Positions 7,567 through 16,807 of a stretch of DNA of 64,000 nucleotides are shown here, in pieces. A model generated the notes under the pieces. The model did not search any database. It was not told where the DNA came from and saw nothing but the letters and a program-made list of their open reading frames with translations. Each line of letters begins with the position of its first letter. Positions within the stretch are counted from its first letter, which is position 1. The position numbers and the translations under genes were made by a program. The DNA comes from CALLCD01 sp039817885 (GTDB lineage: Bacteria > Pseudomonadota > Alphaproteobacteria > Caulobacterales > Hyphomonadaceae): positions 21,621 through 85,620 of the forward strand of contig JBCBUY010000002.1 in NCBI GenBank assembly GCA_039817885.1. The letters run 5' to 3'.

Positions 7567-10500
7567 ATGGCTTCTGCAAAGAAGCATATACGGGGCATGT
7601 TTGCCTCCTTGGTCCTGCTCGTTGGGGTGCTCCTAACGGGCGGAGCACCTGTGTACGCTCAAGATCTAGAACAAGTCGACAACGTCGCCAGCGTGACGTT
7701 TGAACTGGACGGCTCAACATTCTCATTACAGACGAATGTCGCGAGCTTCACGATTTCCCCGCCCGTATCGACGCCATCACAGATCGATTTCTTTCGTTTC
7801 GCGCAAGACGCAGCCGATGGCATCCTGACACGGATCAATGGAAGTGAATTTAGTCCATCCGGAAGCCTCAACGGCCCCTTTGAGGTCGTCGGCGCACCCA
7901 TAACAACCAATAACAAACTTCTCGATCTCTCTGGCGAGGTCACGCTTGTCGAAGCTCAGCGCTATCTTGCTGGCGAGTTGATGTTCGTCCGTGTGATTGA
8001 TTTGGGGCAGAACTTCAATCCCGCCGAAATCGAAACGGTCGTCATCACAATTGAAGCAGACAGCGGAGATTCTGTTACGCTTCGCTTGTTTGAGAGTGGC
8101 GCGGACACTGGCGAGTTCTTTGCCTACGTTCCGTCAACACCATCAGTCACACCGATCAACGACGCGCAATTGTCAACACCGGGCGAGACCGGCTTAACGG
8201 CCCTATACGTCGATGAGTTTGATGCCACCGAAGTATCGGTCGACACAGCATTGGTGGATCCATTCGGCCGTTTGTTCGATAGCGCCACAGGTGAGCTGAT
8301 CGACGGTGCAACAGTCACGATCATCGATAATGCCAGCGGCTTGCCAGCTGATGTCTTTGGCGTTGACGGCGTATCCGCTTACCCGTCCACCATCGTGACG
8401 GGTGGTGTTGTGACGGACGATAGCGGACTACAATACGAATTGGCCGATGGGGAATTCCTGTTTCCCTTGATGAGGCCGGGCCTGTATCATTTGATTATCC
8501 AGCCGCCTGATGATTTTCGCTTCCCCTCGGAAGCATCGCCCGATCAATTTGCGAATCTTCCAAATAGTCCCTTCGAAATCATCGAAGGGTCGTTTGGTGG
8601 TACATTTGAGGTTCTTGCGACAGGCCCATTGAACTTCGATGTGCCGCTCGACGATGATGGGCTGATTACAGTCGTGAAGTCATCCTCGACACAAACGGCG
8701 GCTCCGGGTGACTTTGTCGGATACACGGTTCAAATCGAGAACAATCAACCATTTCCTCAGCGGGCATTGATCCGCGACAATCTTCCCCGGGGATTTCGCT
8801 TGAGGGAGGGCACAGTTCGGCTAAATGGTACGCCCACAGATGATCCACTCATTTCATCCGACGGGCAAAGCCTTCTTTTTGATCTTGGATCAATCGGGGC
8901 GAACCAGACGTTCAGCTTAAGCTATGTCGGCCTGGTCAGCGCTGGGGCCCCGCTTGGGGAAGCGGTCAACGAAGCCTTTTTCGTGGATGAGGCCGGTCAA
9001 CGACTTTCTAATCGCGCGGAAGCGGCAGTCTTTGTCCGGGAGGATCTCCTCCGATCACGTCTGACGATTGTCGGTCAGGTCGTCGAGGACGCCTGTGAGC
9101 CGAGCCAGGAATGGGCTCGTGATCTCCATGACGGCGTCGGTGTTGGCGGCGTTCGCCTTTATCTCGAAACCGGGGACTACGTCGTCACCGATGAGGATGG
9201 CCTTTACCATTTCGAGAATGTTCTGCCGGGCACCCATGTGGTGCAAGTCGATGAAGCGACGCTGCCAGAGGGCTATGAAGCGGTGCTTTGCGAGGAAAAC
9301 TCACGCTATGCTGATAGCGCAACCTCGAAATTTATCGACACGATCGGTGGGGCGATTTGGCGGGCCAATTTTTATTTGGAGCGCACCTCTGAGGTTGAGG
9401 CAGAGGAAGTTGTTGAGAGCTTCAATGACAACACCGAGTATCGCGATTTTGACCAGGAATGGTTGGAGCAGCAAGCGCCGGGAATTCGTTGGGTCTATCC
9501 GGCAACGGACCGAACACCGTCATCACGAAGTGTGAATGTCGGTATTCAGCATTATGGTGGGCAGCAAATTGCGCTGACCTTGAACGGTGAACCTGTCCCA
9601 AGCCTGAACTTCACAGGCACAGATGGGACACTGGATGGACAAACAAGTCTCACCCGTTATCGCGGGATCAATATTGCCTCTGGTCGGAACCACTTTGTGG
9701 CGACGATTTTCGACACGGCTGGAAACATCGTTGATACGCTGGAAAGAGCCATCTGGTTCGTCACCGAGATCGAGCAGGTCGGCATCGTCGACGACCAATC
9801 GATCGTTGTCGCCGATGGCCGAACAAATCCGTCGATTGCTATTCGCGTCACCGATGCTGCCGGTCGGGCCGTCCACCGTGGTCGCCAGATCGAGGTCGAT
9901 ATTGCAGCGCCTTACACACTTCGGGCGGTCCGCGAGTTTGAAGACGAGAATCCGATTGCGGCACAGCTCGCCAATGTTGCGGCTGCATCCGTCGGTGCCG
10001 ACGGTATTGCCCATGTTGAGCTGGAGCCGACACTGCAGACCGGTCTCGTGCGGCTTCAGGTTCGCCTTGCCGACGGGTCGCAATATCCATTGAGTATCTA
10101 TCTGGAACCAGAGCGGCGGGAGTGGATTGTTGTTGGCCTCGCCGAGGGAGAGACTGGGCTTCAATTCGCCGACGGACCGGGCGCGTTCTCGTCTGACGAT
10201 CTAATCGATGATGGACGTCTGGCCTTCTTTGCCAAAGGGACCGTCCGAGGGGATTGGCTTCTCACCCTCGCTGTAGACACGGCGCGTCGGCGCGGTGACG
10301 CAGACGGGACGATCTTCGAAGGCGATATCGATCCAAATGCATTTTACACGCTGTACGGTGACCGAACCTTCCAGGATCGCGAGGCAGAATCTCGCTTCCC
10401 ATTATTTGTGAAACTCGAGAAGAGCACCTTCCAATTGCTGTTCGGCGATTATGACACCGATTTGGGGGATACGGTGTTGGGGAGATACAACCGGCGTCTG

Positions 10501-12642
10501 TCCGGGCTGCGTTCTGTCTATGAAACTGAGAAGACATCCTTCTCCGCATTCGTGGCCGACACCAATCAGGGCTTCACGCGGGACGAGATTGCAGCCGATG
10601 GCACCTCTGGACCGTTCTTCTTGACGTCAGCACCTTTGATTCGGAACTCAGAACGCATTTTCATCGAAACCCGCAATCGTTTCCGGCCTGACGAAGTCCT
10701 GTCGGTCATCAACCTCGCGCGATTTGTCGACTACGATATCGACTTTGACACGGGTGAGGTGTTCTTCCGTCGGCCAATTGACGCCACCGATAGCGGCTTC
10801 AACCCCAACGTGATTGTCGCAGAGTATGAGGCATCCGATGCGGTGGAGCGAAGCATCACGGCCGGTGGCCGAGCCGCTCGCCGACTGCTCGATGGGAATC
10901 TGGAAGTTGGGGCGACCTATATCCGCGAAGAAGGCGACAATATATCGCCGGACGCCGTAAGCCAATTGGCAGCTGTTGACCTGACAGCGTTTATTGGACG
11001 CAGCACCGAGATTCACGCCGAATATGCCAGAACCACTCGCGATGACACCGCTGAAGCAATAGAGAGTTCCGACGACGCTGACGCGCTTCTGGTGGAGGTG
11101 ATCCATCGCCAGGAGGCGCTGACAGTATCGGCATTTTATCGAGAAGATGAAGCCGGCTTCGGTCTCGGCCAACAATCCTCAGGAACGGTTGGAATTCGCC
11201 GGATCGGGGCGAATGCGTCGGTTGAGATTGGTCGGGCTCAGAATGCGGGCGATCAGGTCGGCGCGCGGCATTTCGTCGATGGTGAGGTTTTGCAGGAAAC
11301 AAACCTTCAGACAGGCGATGAACGACGCATTGTGGAAGCACAGTTGAGACGCCAGGATCCGCTCCTAAGCGGCGCGCTCGGCGTGCGATATGTCGAGGAA
11401 GACTTTACCAGCCTTCCAGATGGGCAGAGGCGATCGACTCTCTTAACAGGCTCGGTTCAAAAATCATTCCCAGAATGGGGGCTCTCCCTGTCAGCAGCGC
11501 ACGAACAGCCAATTGGTGATGAAGAGGATGAATCAACGCAGTTCCCGCAAAGAACAATATTGGGTGCGGATAAAGTACTCAATAGGTTTGCAACCCTCAA
11601 TGTCCGCCACGAATTCCTTGATGGATCAAATGCGTCCGGGAACAACACGACGGTTGGCATCACGGCCACGCCCTGGAGCGGCACCGAGGTCATCGCATCA
11701 ACCGATCTGATTACCCAGGACAGCTCTCGGCGTCTAAGCGCGACCGTCGGCGTCGACCAAACCATTCGGATCAACGAAGCTTGGACCGCCAGCGTCGGGG
11801 TCGCGCGCCGTGCTCAAATTGCAGGCGATCAGCTGCCACTGGATGTGGCACCAGACCTGCCGATCTCTCCATTGGAAACGGCTCCCCAGAGCCCGTTAAC
11901 GCTCAGCGATTCCTTCACTTCCGTTTATACCGGTGCCGGATACAGAGGTGAGCGAACCGTCGGATCGGCTCGATTGGAGGTCCGCGATAGCACGATAGGA
12001 ACGCGCTATGCCGGTATTCTTGGCGGCGCGCGAGAAGCCAGTGAGGTCCTGTCGTTCGCCATTGCAGGGCGCGTCGAGCAAACTTTGGCGGAGCAGGCGG
12101 CGGACTTGCGAAGCGCTGAAGTGCGGATCGGGTCATCCTGGCGCCCCCGCGGGAAAGGTCCAATCGTCTATAATCGGTTCGATGTCGCATTCGACGAAAC
12201 GGAGGGCCAGTTCCGGAACTGGCGTGTCGTCAACAATACCGGCATCAATGCCCTTGTGACCAAGCGGACACAGCTGGCGGCATTTTATGGCATAAAATAT
12301 GTCCGTTCGAATTTTGCGGGTGATAGCTTTGATGAGGTGACCCATCTGATCGGCGGCGATGTCCGCCACGATATCACACGCCGTTTCGACATTGGGTTTT
12401 CGGGCTCCGCATTGATTTCGCAGTCTGGTCAGACCGACTTTCAGTGGGGTCCGAATTTTGGCGTGTCCCCGGCTGAGAACATTTGGATGAGCATCGGCTA
12501 CAACTTCGAAGGTTTCAATGACAACGACTTCCAGGACGCCGAGTTCAGCCGCGATGGCCCTTTCGTCAAACTTCGTGTGAAGTTTGATCAGCACACGGCC
12601 AAAGGACTATTGGACTGGATATCTCCTCGTGGAGACAATTAG
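7567..12642 (+). CDS. Giant DUF11/SdrD-B-like surface protein with C-terminal outer-membrane barrel
   Basis: This is about 1691 residues. The signal peptide is MASAKKHIRGMFASL...GGAPVYAQ. The N-terminal half is a chain of beta-sandwiches, including a DUF11 unit (near res. 360-480, PGDFVGYTVQIENN) and an SdrD B-like/carboxypeptidase-regulatory-like unit (near res. 500-600, GGVRLYLETGDYVVTDEDGLYHF, in part), followed by Ig-like strands. From about residue 880 to the end the pattern changes to alternating hydrophobic and polar strands separated by acidic loops, finishing in GPFVKLRVKFDQ. This is typical of a large outer-membrane barrel. The ATG at 7567 is chosen to fit the signal peptide; an in-frame TTG at 7552 is weaker. 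A surface or exporter role is inferred from architecture only. Confidence 0.8.
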   Translation: MASAKKHIRGMFASLVLLVGVLLTGGAPVYAQDLEQVDNVASVTFELDGSTFSLQTNVASFTISPPVSTPSQIDFFRFAQDAADGILTRINGSEFSPSGSLNGPFEVVGAPITTNNKLLDLSGEVTLVEAQRYLAGELMFVRVIDLGQNFNPAEIETVVITIEADSGDSVTLRLFESGADTGEFFAYVPSTPSVTPINDAQLSTPGETGLTALYVDEFDATEVSVDTALVDPFGRLFDSATGELIDGATVTIIDNASGLPADVFGVDGVSAYPSTIVTGGVVTDDSGLQYELADGEFLFPLMRPGLYHLIIQPPDDFRFPSEASPDQFANLPNSPFEIIEGSFGGTFEVLATGPLNFDVPLDDDGLITVVKSSSTQTAAPGDFVGYTVQIENNQPFPQRALIRDNLPRGFRLREGTVRLNGTPTDDPLISSDGQSLLFDLGSIGANQTFSLSYVGLVSAGAPLGEAVNEAFFVDEAGQRLSNRAEAAVFVREDLLRSRLTIVGQVVEDACEPSQEWARDLHDGVGVGGVRLYLETGDYVVTDEDGLYHFENVLPGTHVVQVDEATLPEGYEAVLCEENSRYADSATSKFIDTIGGAIWRANFYLERTSEVEAEEVVESFNDNTEYRDFDQEWLEQQAPGIRWVYPATDRTPSSRSVNVGIQHYGGQQIALTLNGEPVPSLNFTGTDGTLDGQTSLTRYRGINIASGRNHFVATIFDTAGNIVDTLERAIWFVTEIEQVGIVDDQSIVVADGRTNPSIAIRVTDAAGRAVHRGRQIEVDIAAPYTLRAVREFEDENPIAAQLANVAAASVGADGIAHVELEPTLQTGLVRLQVRLADGSQYPLSIYLEPERREWIVVGLAEGETGLQFADGPGAFSSDDLIDDGRLAFFAKGTVRGDWLLTLAVDTARRRGDADGTIFEGDIDPNAFYTLYGDRTFQDREAESRFPLFVKLEKSTFQLLFGDYDTDLGDTVLGRYNRRLSGLRSVYETEKTSFSAFVADTNQGFTRDEIAADGTSGPFFLTSAPLIRNSERIFIETRNRFRPDEVLSVINLARFVDYDIDFDTGEVFFRRPIDATDSGFNPNVIVAEYEASDAVERSITAGGRAARRLLDGNLEVGATYIREEGDNISPDAVSQLAAVDLTAFIGRSTEIHAEYARTTRDDTAEAIESSDDADALLVEVIHRQEALTVSAFYREDEAGFGLGQQSSGTVGIRRIGANASVEIGRAQNAGDQVGARHFVDGEVLQETNLQTGDERRIVEAQLRRQDPLLSGALGVRYVEEDFTSLPDGQRRSTLLTGSVQKSFPEWGLSLSAAHEQPIGDEEDESTQFPQRTILGADKVLNRFATLNVRHEFLDGSNASGNNTTVGITATPWSGTEVIASTDLITQDSSRRLSATVGVDQTIRINEAWTASVGVARRAQIAGDQLPLDVAPDLPISPLETAPQSPLTLSDSFTSVYTGAGYRGERTVGSARLEVRDSTIGTRYAGILGGAREASEVLSFAIAGRVEQTLAEQAADLRSAEVRIGSSWRPRGKGPIVYNRFDVAFDETEGQFRNWRVVNNTGINALVTKRTQLAAFYGIKYVRSNFAGDSFDEVTHLIGGDVRHDITRRFDIGFSGSALISQSGQTDFQWGPNFGVSPAENIWMSIGYNFEGFNDNDFQDAEFSRDGPFVKLRVKFDQHTAKGLLDWISPRGDN

Positions 12643-12735
12643 TCGCCGCCGCGCTTGGCCCCGCTACGTCTGACAAACTATGTCCCCAACCTGCCGGTGG
12701 GTCTGAGCATTTGCACGCGGACCGCCATGGTCTAG

Positions 12736-13377
12736 ATGAGGAATATGGCGATCACAGTCAAAATATGTGGCTTCACCGAACCGAGCACAGTGCGTGTAGC
12801 GGCGGAGGCGGGTGTCGATTGGATCGGCTTCAACTTCGCCGAGAAGAGCCCAAGGCGGGTGCGTCCCTCCGATATGGGGCGCTTGCTCCCGGAGATTGGG
12901 AACGCTGACGCGATTGGCTTGCTCGTGGATCCTGAGGACGCACAGCTTGAAGCTGTTCTGGCAACGGGACTGCAACACATTCAGCTCCATGGCAGTGAGA
13001 CACCGGAACGCGTCGCCGACATTGCCAGACATGTGTCCGGTGAGGTTTGGAAGGCGGTCGGTGTGGAGACACGACAGGACCTCGATCAGGCGGACGCCTA
13101 TGCCGCAGCCGATCGTCTGTTGATTGATGCCCGCCCCCCCAAAGGAGATGCCCAAAAGGGAGGCCATGGTATCCCTTTCGATTGGTCGATCATAGAGAAC
13201 TGGCAGTCACCGAAACCGTGGGTGCTCGCCGGCGGCCTGGCGCCTGGCAATGTCGTGGAGGCCGTTTCCCGAACCCAAGCAACATTGGTCGACGTGTCCT
13301 CTGGCGTAGAGCGCGAGCGGGGGGTAAAGGATGCCGGTCTAATTCGCGAATTCATCGTCACAGCAAAGGGAATATGA
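12736..13377 (+). CDS. trpF: Phosphoribosylanthranilate isomerase TrpF
   Basis: This TIM-barrel enzyme of tryptophan synthesis converts N-(5-phosphoribosyl)anthranilate to the carboxyphenylamino-deoxyribulose phosphate. The family signature VKICGFTEP carries the catalytic Cys (C11 in this numbering), and LIDARPPKG carries the general-acid Asp. The phosphate-binding WVLAGGLAPGNV and VDVSSGVE blocks are present. It is 213 residues, the usual length. An ATG at 12745 (MAITVKICGF) is an equally good start, as AGGA lies just before it. It opens a run with trpB only 3 bp downstream. No trp leader peptide or attenuator is evident in 12643-12735. Confidence 0.96.
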   Translation: MRNMAITVKICGFTEPSTVRVAAEAGVDWIGFNFAEKSPRRVRPSDMGRLLPEIGNADAIGLLVDPEDAQLEAVLATGLQHIQLHGSETPERVADIARHVSGEVWKAVGVETRQDLDQADAYAAADRLLIDARPPKGDAQKGGHGIPFDWSIIENWQSPKPWVLAGGLAPGNVVEAVSRTQATLVDVSSGVERERGVKDAGLIREFIVTAKGI

Positions 13378-13380
13378 ACC

Positions 13381-14604
13381 ATGGACGGCACAACAGCGCG
13401 TCCCAATAGCTGGGACCAATGGCCAGATTCAGAAGGTCGATTTGGGGACTTCGGCGGGCGTTATGTCGCCGAGACGCTGATGCCGCTCATCCTTGATCTC
13501 GAGACGGAATACCAGGCCGCCAAGAAGGATCCGGCATTCCAGGCCGAAATGGATGATTTGTGGACCCATTATGTGGGCCGGCCCAGTCCCCTATACTATG
13601 CTGAGCGTCTCACAGCGCACTTTGGAAAGGGAAAAATCTACTTCAAACGGGATGAGCTTAATCATACCGGGGCGCACAAGATCAATAATTGCCTGGGTCA
13701 GATACTCCTTGCGAAACGTATGGGGAAAACCCGCATCATCGCTGAAACGGGTGCTGGCCAACACGGTGTTGCGACAGCGACGGTCTGCGCACGGTTTGGC
13801 CTGCCCTGCGTGGTGTTTATGGGTGAGACGGATGTCGAGCGTCAGAAGCCGAACGTCTTTCGGATGAAGCTTTTGGGTGCGGAAATCGTACCTGTGGCAT
13901 CGGGAACCGGAACCCTGAAAGATGCCATGAACGAGGCTTTGCGAGATTGGGTCACAAATGTGGACTCTACTTTCTATTGCATAGGCACCGCCGCGGGCCC
14001 GCATCCTTATCCCGAACTCGTCCGGGATTTTCAGTCGATCATTGGCAAGGAGGCGAGGGATCAAATCTTGGATCGCGAGGAGCGCCTGCCGGACGCCGTT
14101 ATGGCCTGCATTGGGGGTGGGTCGAACGCGATCGGGCTTTTTCACCCCTTCTTGGAGGACGAGGCCGTCCAGTTGATTGGTGTAGAAGCTGCGGGTCGAG
14201 GCATAGAAACCGGGGCGCACGCGGCCGCCCTGAATGGCGGTGAGCCCGGCGTGCTTCACGGCAACAAGACCTATCTTTTACAAACCAATGACGGTCAGAT
14301 CATCGACGCGCACTCCATTTCGGCTGGGCTCGATTATCCGGGTATCGGTCCTGAACACGCATTCCTGCGAGACACCGGCCGAGCCAAATATCTTACATGC
14401 ACCGATGATGAAGCGCTTCAGGCTTTCCAGCTCTGCACGCGCCTGGAAGGTATCATTCCAGCTCTGGAACCCAGCCACGCTCTAGCGAGACTGCCCGAGG
14501 CGCTCGATCAGATCTCGGACGACGGGATACTGATCATGAATCTTTGCGGGCGGGGCGATAAGGATGTTTTCTCAGTGGCAGACGCATTGGGCGTTACAAT
14601 ATAG
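13381..14604 (+). CDS. trpB: Tryptophan synthase beta subunit
   Basis: This PLP enzyme condenses indole with serine to make tryptophan and works as an alpha2-beta2 complex with TrpA. The PLP-binding Lys is K100 in GAHKINNCLGQ. The phosphate-cup GGGSNAIG block and the C-terminal LCGRGDKD block are intact. It is 407 residues, normal for the short-form TrpB1. It follows trpF by 3 bp with an AGGGA upstream of its ATG. CutA separates it from trpA, which is less common than the usual trpBA adjacency. Confidence 0.97.
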   Translation: MDGTTARPNSWDQWPDSEGRFGDFGGRYVAETLMPLILDLETEYQAAKKDPAFQAEMDDLWTHYVGRPSPLYYAERLTAHFGKGKIYFKRDELNHTGAHKINNCLGQILLAKRMGKTRIIAETGAGQHGVATATVCARFGLPCVVFMGETDVERQKPNVFRMKLLGAEIVPVASGTGTLKDAMNEALRDWVTNVDSTFYCIGTAAGPHPYPELVRDFQSIIGKEARDQILDREERLPDAVMACIGGGSNAIGLFHPFLEDEAVQLIGVEAAGRGIETGAHAAALNGGEPGVLHGNKTYLLQTNDGQIIDAHSISAGLDYPGIGPEHAFLRDTGRAKYLTCTDDEALQAFQLCTRLEGIIPALEPSHALARLPEALDQISDDGILIMNLCGRGDKDVFSVADALGVTI

Positions 14605-14643
14605 TCAATCAGAAAAGGTTGACTTCCAGTTGCCGTAGATCCC

Positions 14644-14970
14644 ATGACCAACCTCATCCTGATCCGTGTCAATTGTCCCAACGAAGCCATAGCGACGGAG
14701 ATCGCCGAGGCGGCCATTTCGGCGCGCGTCGCCGGCTGTGCCAATATTAATGGTCCCATTCGGTCGATCTATTCGTGGCAGGGCGAAATTGAACGCGAAC
14801 AAGAATGGGTGCTGTGGCTAAAGGTTAAAGAAACAGATTGGGATAAAGCCGAAGCGCTTGTGCTTTCGAAACATCCGTTCGATACACCTGCACTCCTCGG
14901 CATTCCTTGTTCTCACGCCAATCGACGCTATGCCGACTGGCTTGCCGAAGAAACGAAAGACAAGATCTGA
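14644..14970 (+). CDS. cutA: CutA-family divalent-cation tolerance protein
   Basis: This 108-residue CutA1 family protein is a trimeric ferredoxin-like fold related to P-II proteins. The family blocks are visible: VNCPNEAIATEIAEA, GCANINGPIRSIYSWQGEIE and EWVLWLKV. Its biochemical role is unsettled even in well-studied bacteria (copper/divalent ion tolerance was the original phenotype). The stop codon at 14968-14970 directly abuts the trpA start at 14971, and trpB ends 39 bp upstream. It is therefore embedded in the tryptophan synthase operon and is probably translationally coupled to trpA. Confidence 0.93.
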   Translation: MTNLILIRVNCPNEAIATEIAEAAISARVAGCANINGPIRSIYSWQGEIEREQEWVLWLKVKETDWDKAEALVLSKHPFDTPALLGIPCSHANRRYADWLAEETKDKI

Positions 14971-15795
14971 ATGCCCGTGTCTCGCATCTCCAATCGCTTT
15001 GACAAAGTTCGTGAAGATCGCCGCGCCGTGCTTGTGGCATACCTGATGGCGGGTGATCCGGATCTCGAAACATCATTCCAGGCGATGTGTCAGCTCCGCG
15101 ACAACGGAGCGGATATAATCGAGCTGGGCGCGCCGTTCACAGATCCAATGGCGGACGGTCCTGCGATACAAATGGCCGGGCAGCGGAGTCTGAAATCAGG
15201 CACGACCTTGGAAGATGTCTTCCGGCTTGCCGAGAGGTTTCGGGCGGAAGACAAAACCACGCCGCTGATCCTGATGGGGTATGCAAACCCGATCCATTAT
15301 CTTGGCTTTGAGGCCTTCGCCGAGCGGGCTGCATCCGTCGGCATTGACGGGACCATTATTGTAGATCTGCCACCTGAGGAAGATCTGCCGCTTCGCAAAG
15401 CCTATGCAAGCCATGGACTTGCCGTCATTCGGCTGGCGACCCCAACGACCAGTGAGGATCGAATGGCGACCATTGCCGATGGTGCCTCCGGATTCCTTTA
15501 TTTTGTCGCGGTTACGGGGGTCACAGGTGCAGGCTCAGCCGACCCGTCTGAGATCACTGAAAGAGTTGAAATGGCGCGTCGCGTCTCCAATTTACCGGTA
15601 TGCGTTGGTTTCGGCGTCAAAACAGGCGCTCAAGCCGCTGCGATGGCTGCGATTGCCGATGGGGTTGTCGTAGGGTCCGCTTTCGTAGACCATGCGCGCA
15701 AATCAATTGAGTCGGACGGCACATATTGCGCCGCCGAAGGGATGGGTGCATTGGCGAAGGAACTCATCACTGCCATCGAGGCCGCAAAGCGCTGA
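14971..15795 (+). CDS. trpA: Tryptophan synthase alpha subunit
   Basis: This TIM barrel cleaves indole-3-glycerol phosphate to indole and glyceraldehyde 3-phosphate. The catalytic Glu is E51 in IIELGAPFTDPMADGP and the catalytic Asp is D62. The phosphate-binding glycines occur in VTGVTGA and in CVGFGVKTG. It is 274 residues, normal length. It begins immediately after the cutA stop codon, so it probably depends on translation of cutA. accD follows after 28 bp. Confidence 0.97.
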   Translation: MPVSRISNRFDKVREDRRAVLVAYLMAGDPDLETSFQAMCQLRDNGADIIELGAPFTDPMADGPAIQMAGQRSLKSGTTLEDVFRLAERFRAEDKTTPLILMGYANPIHYLGFEAFAERAASVGIDGTIIVDLPPEEDLPLRKAYASHGLAVIRLATPTTSEDRMATIADGASGFLYFVAVTGVTGAGSADPSEITERVEMARRVSNLPVCVGFGVKTGAQAAAMAAIADGVVVGSAFVDHARKSIESDGTYCAAEGMGALAKELITAIEAAKR

Positions 15796-15823
15796 GCAAG
15801 CGCATCTGGAAAGGGCATAAGGC

Positions 15824-16807
15824 ATGAACTGGCTTTCCAATATCCGTCCCCCAGGCTTGAAAAGTCTCCTTGGGAAACGCGACACACCTGACAATCTTTG
15901 GGTCAAATGCCCGAAGTCCGGTGAATTGGTCTATAAATCAGACCTGGAGGCAGCGTGGTGGGTGACGCCTGCTGGTGCACATCTGAGAATTTCTCCGCGG
16001 AACCGGTTCCGGTTGCTGTTCGATGACGAAAGATGGGAAGCGATTTCTCTCCCGCCGGCCCCAAGGGATCCTTTGAAGTTCAAGGACAGCAGAGCCTATC
16101 CGGCGAAACTGAAGTCCGACAAAGCAAAAATCGATGCACGCGACAAAACCGAGGCCGAGCTTGGCGGAGATTCCGTGCGCCAGGACGACTGCATGTCGGC
16201 TGCGTTCGGCAAGATTGGCGGCGTGCCAGCCGTTATCCTGGTTCAGGATTTCGCCTTTATGGGGGGCTCGCTCGGCATGGCCGCCGGTGAGGCGTTCATT
16301 GCGGCAGCACAGATGGCTGTCGCCAAGAAAGCGGCCTTTATTGTCGCCACGGCTTCGGGCGGTGCACGGATGCAGGAAGGGACACTGTCGCTGATGCAGA
16401 TGCCTCGCACCACGCTGGCGATCCAAGAAGTGCGTGAAGCAAACCTGCCATATATTGTTATCTTGACTGACCCGACATCGGGCGGCGTTTCGGCCTCCTA
16501 TGCGATGCTTGGGGATATCCATATCGCGGAACCGGAAGCCATGATCGCGTTTTCCGGGCCACGCGTCATAGAGCAGACAATTCGCGAGAAACTGCCCGAT
16601 GGGTTCCAGCGGTCCGAATTCCTGCGCGAGAAAGGGGTGGTCGATATTGTCGTCGATCGCCGTGAGCTTAAGCAGACTCTATCTCGCGTGATGGGTCATT
16701 TGATGCCAAAGCGCCGGCGCAGATCAGATGCGCCGCTCGGCAATGTAAAGCAACCCGCAGCCGACGCCACACCGCCCCCGGAAGAGGCCAAGGACAGCTC
16801 GGCTTGA
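15824..16807 (+). CDS. accD: Acetyl-CoA carboxylase carboxyltransferase beta subunit
   Basis: AccD pairs with AccA to transfer CO2 from carboxybiotin to acetyl-CoA, giving malonyl-CoA for fatty-acid synthesis. The crotonase-like body contains GGSLGMAAGEAF and the acyl-CoA oxyanion region ASGGARMQEGTLSLMQM. The N-terminal zinc ribbon of the E. coli protein is degenerate here: LWVKCPKSGELVY keeps one of four Cys. I recall the same loss in other alphaproteobacterial AccD proteins, so I treat it as a lineage trait rather than damage. The C-terminus has an extra 40-residue polar tail. folC overlaps its stop codon by 4 bp. 327 residues. Confidence 0.95.
   Translation: MNWLSNIRPPGLKSLLGKRDTPDNLWVKCPKSGELVYKSDLEAAWWVTPAGAHLRISPRNRFRLLFDDERWEAISLPPAPRDPLKFKDSRAYPAKLKSDKAKIDARDKTEAELGGDSVRQDDCMSAAFGKIGGVPAVILVQDFAFMGGSLGMAAGEAFIAAAQMAVAKKAAFIVATASGGARMQEGTLSLMQMPRTTLAIQEVREANLPYIVILTDPTSGGVSASYAMLGDIHIAEPEAMIAFSGPRVIEQTIREKLPDGFQRSEFLREKGVVDIVVDRRELKQTLSRVMGHLMPKRRRRSDAPLGNVKQPAADATPPPEEAKDSSA

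Noticed and set aside
15824..15960. Loss of the AccD zinc finger as a sign of a broken gene
   Set aside because: The rest of accD is intact, and the same degenerate N-terminus is, as I recall, usual in alphaproteobacterial AccD.
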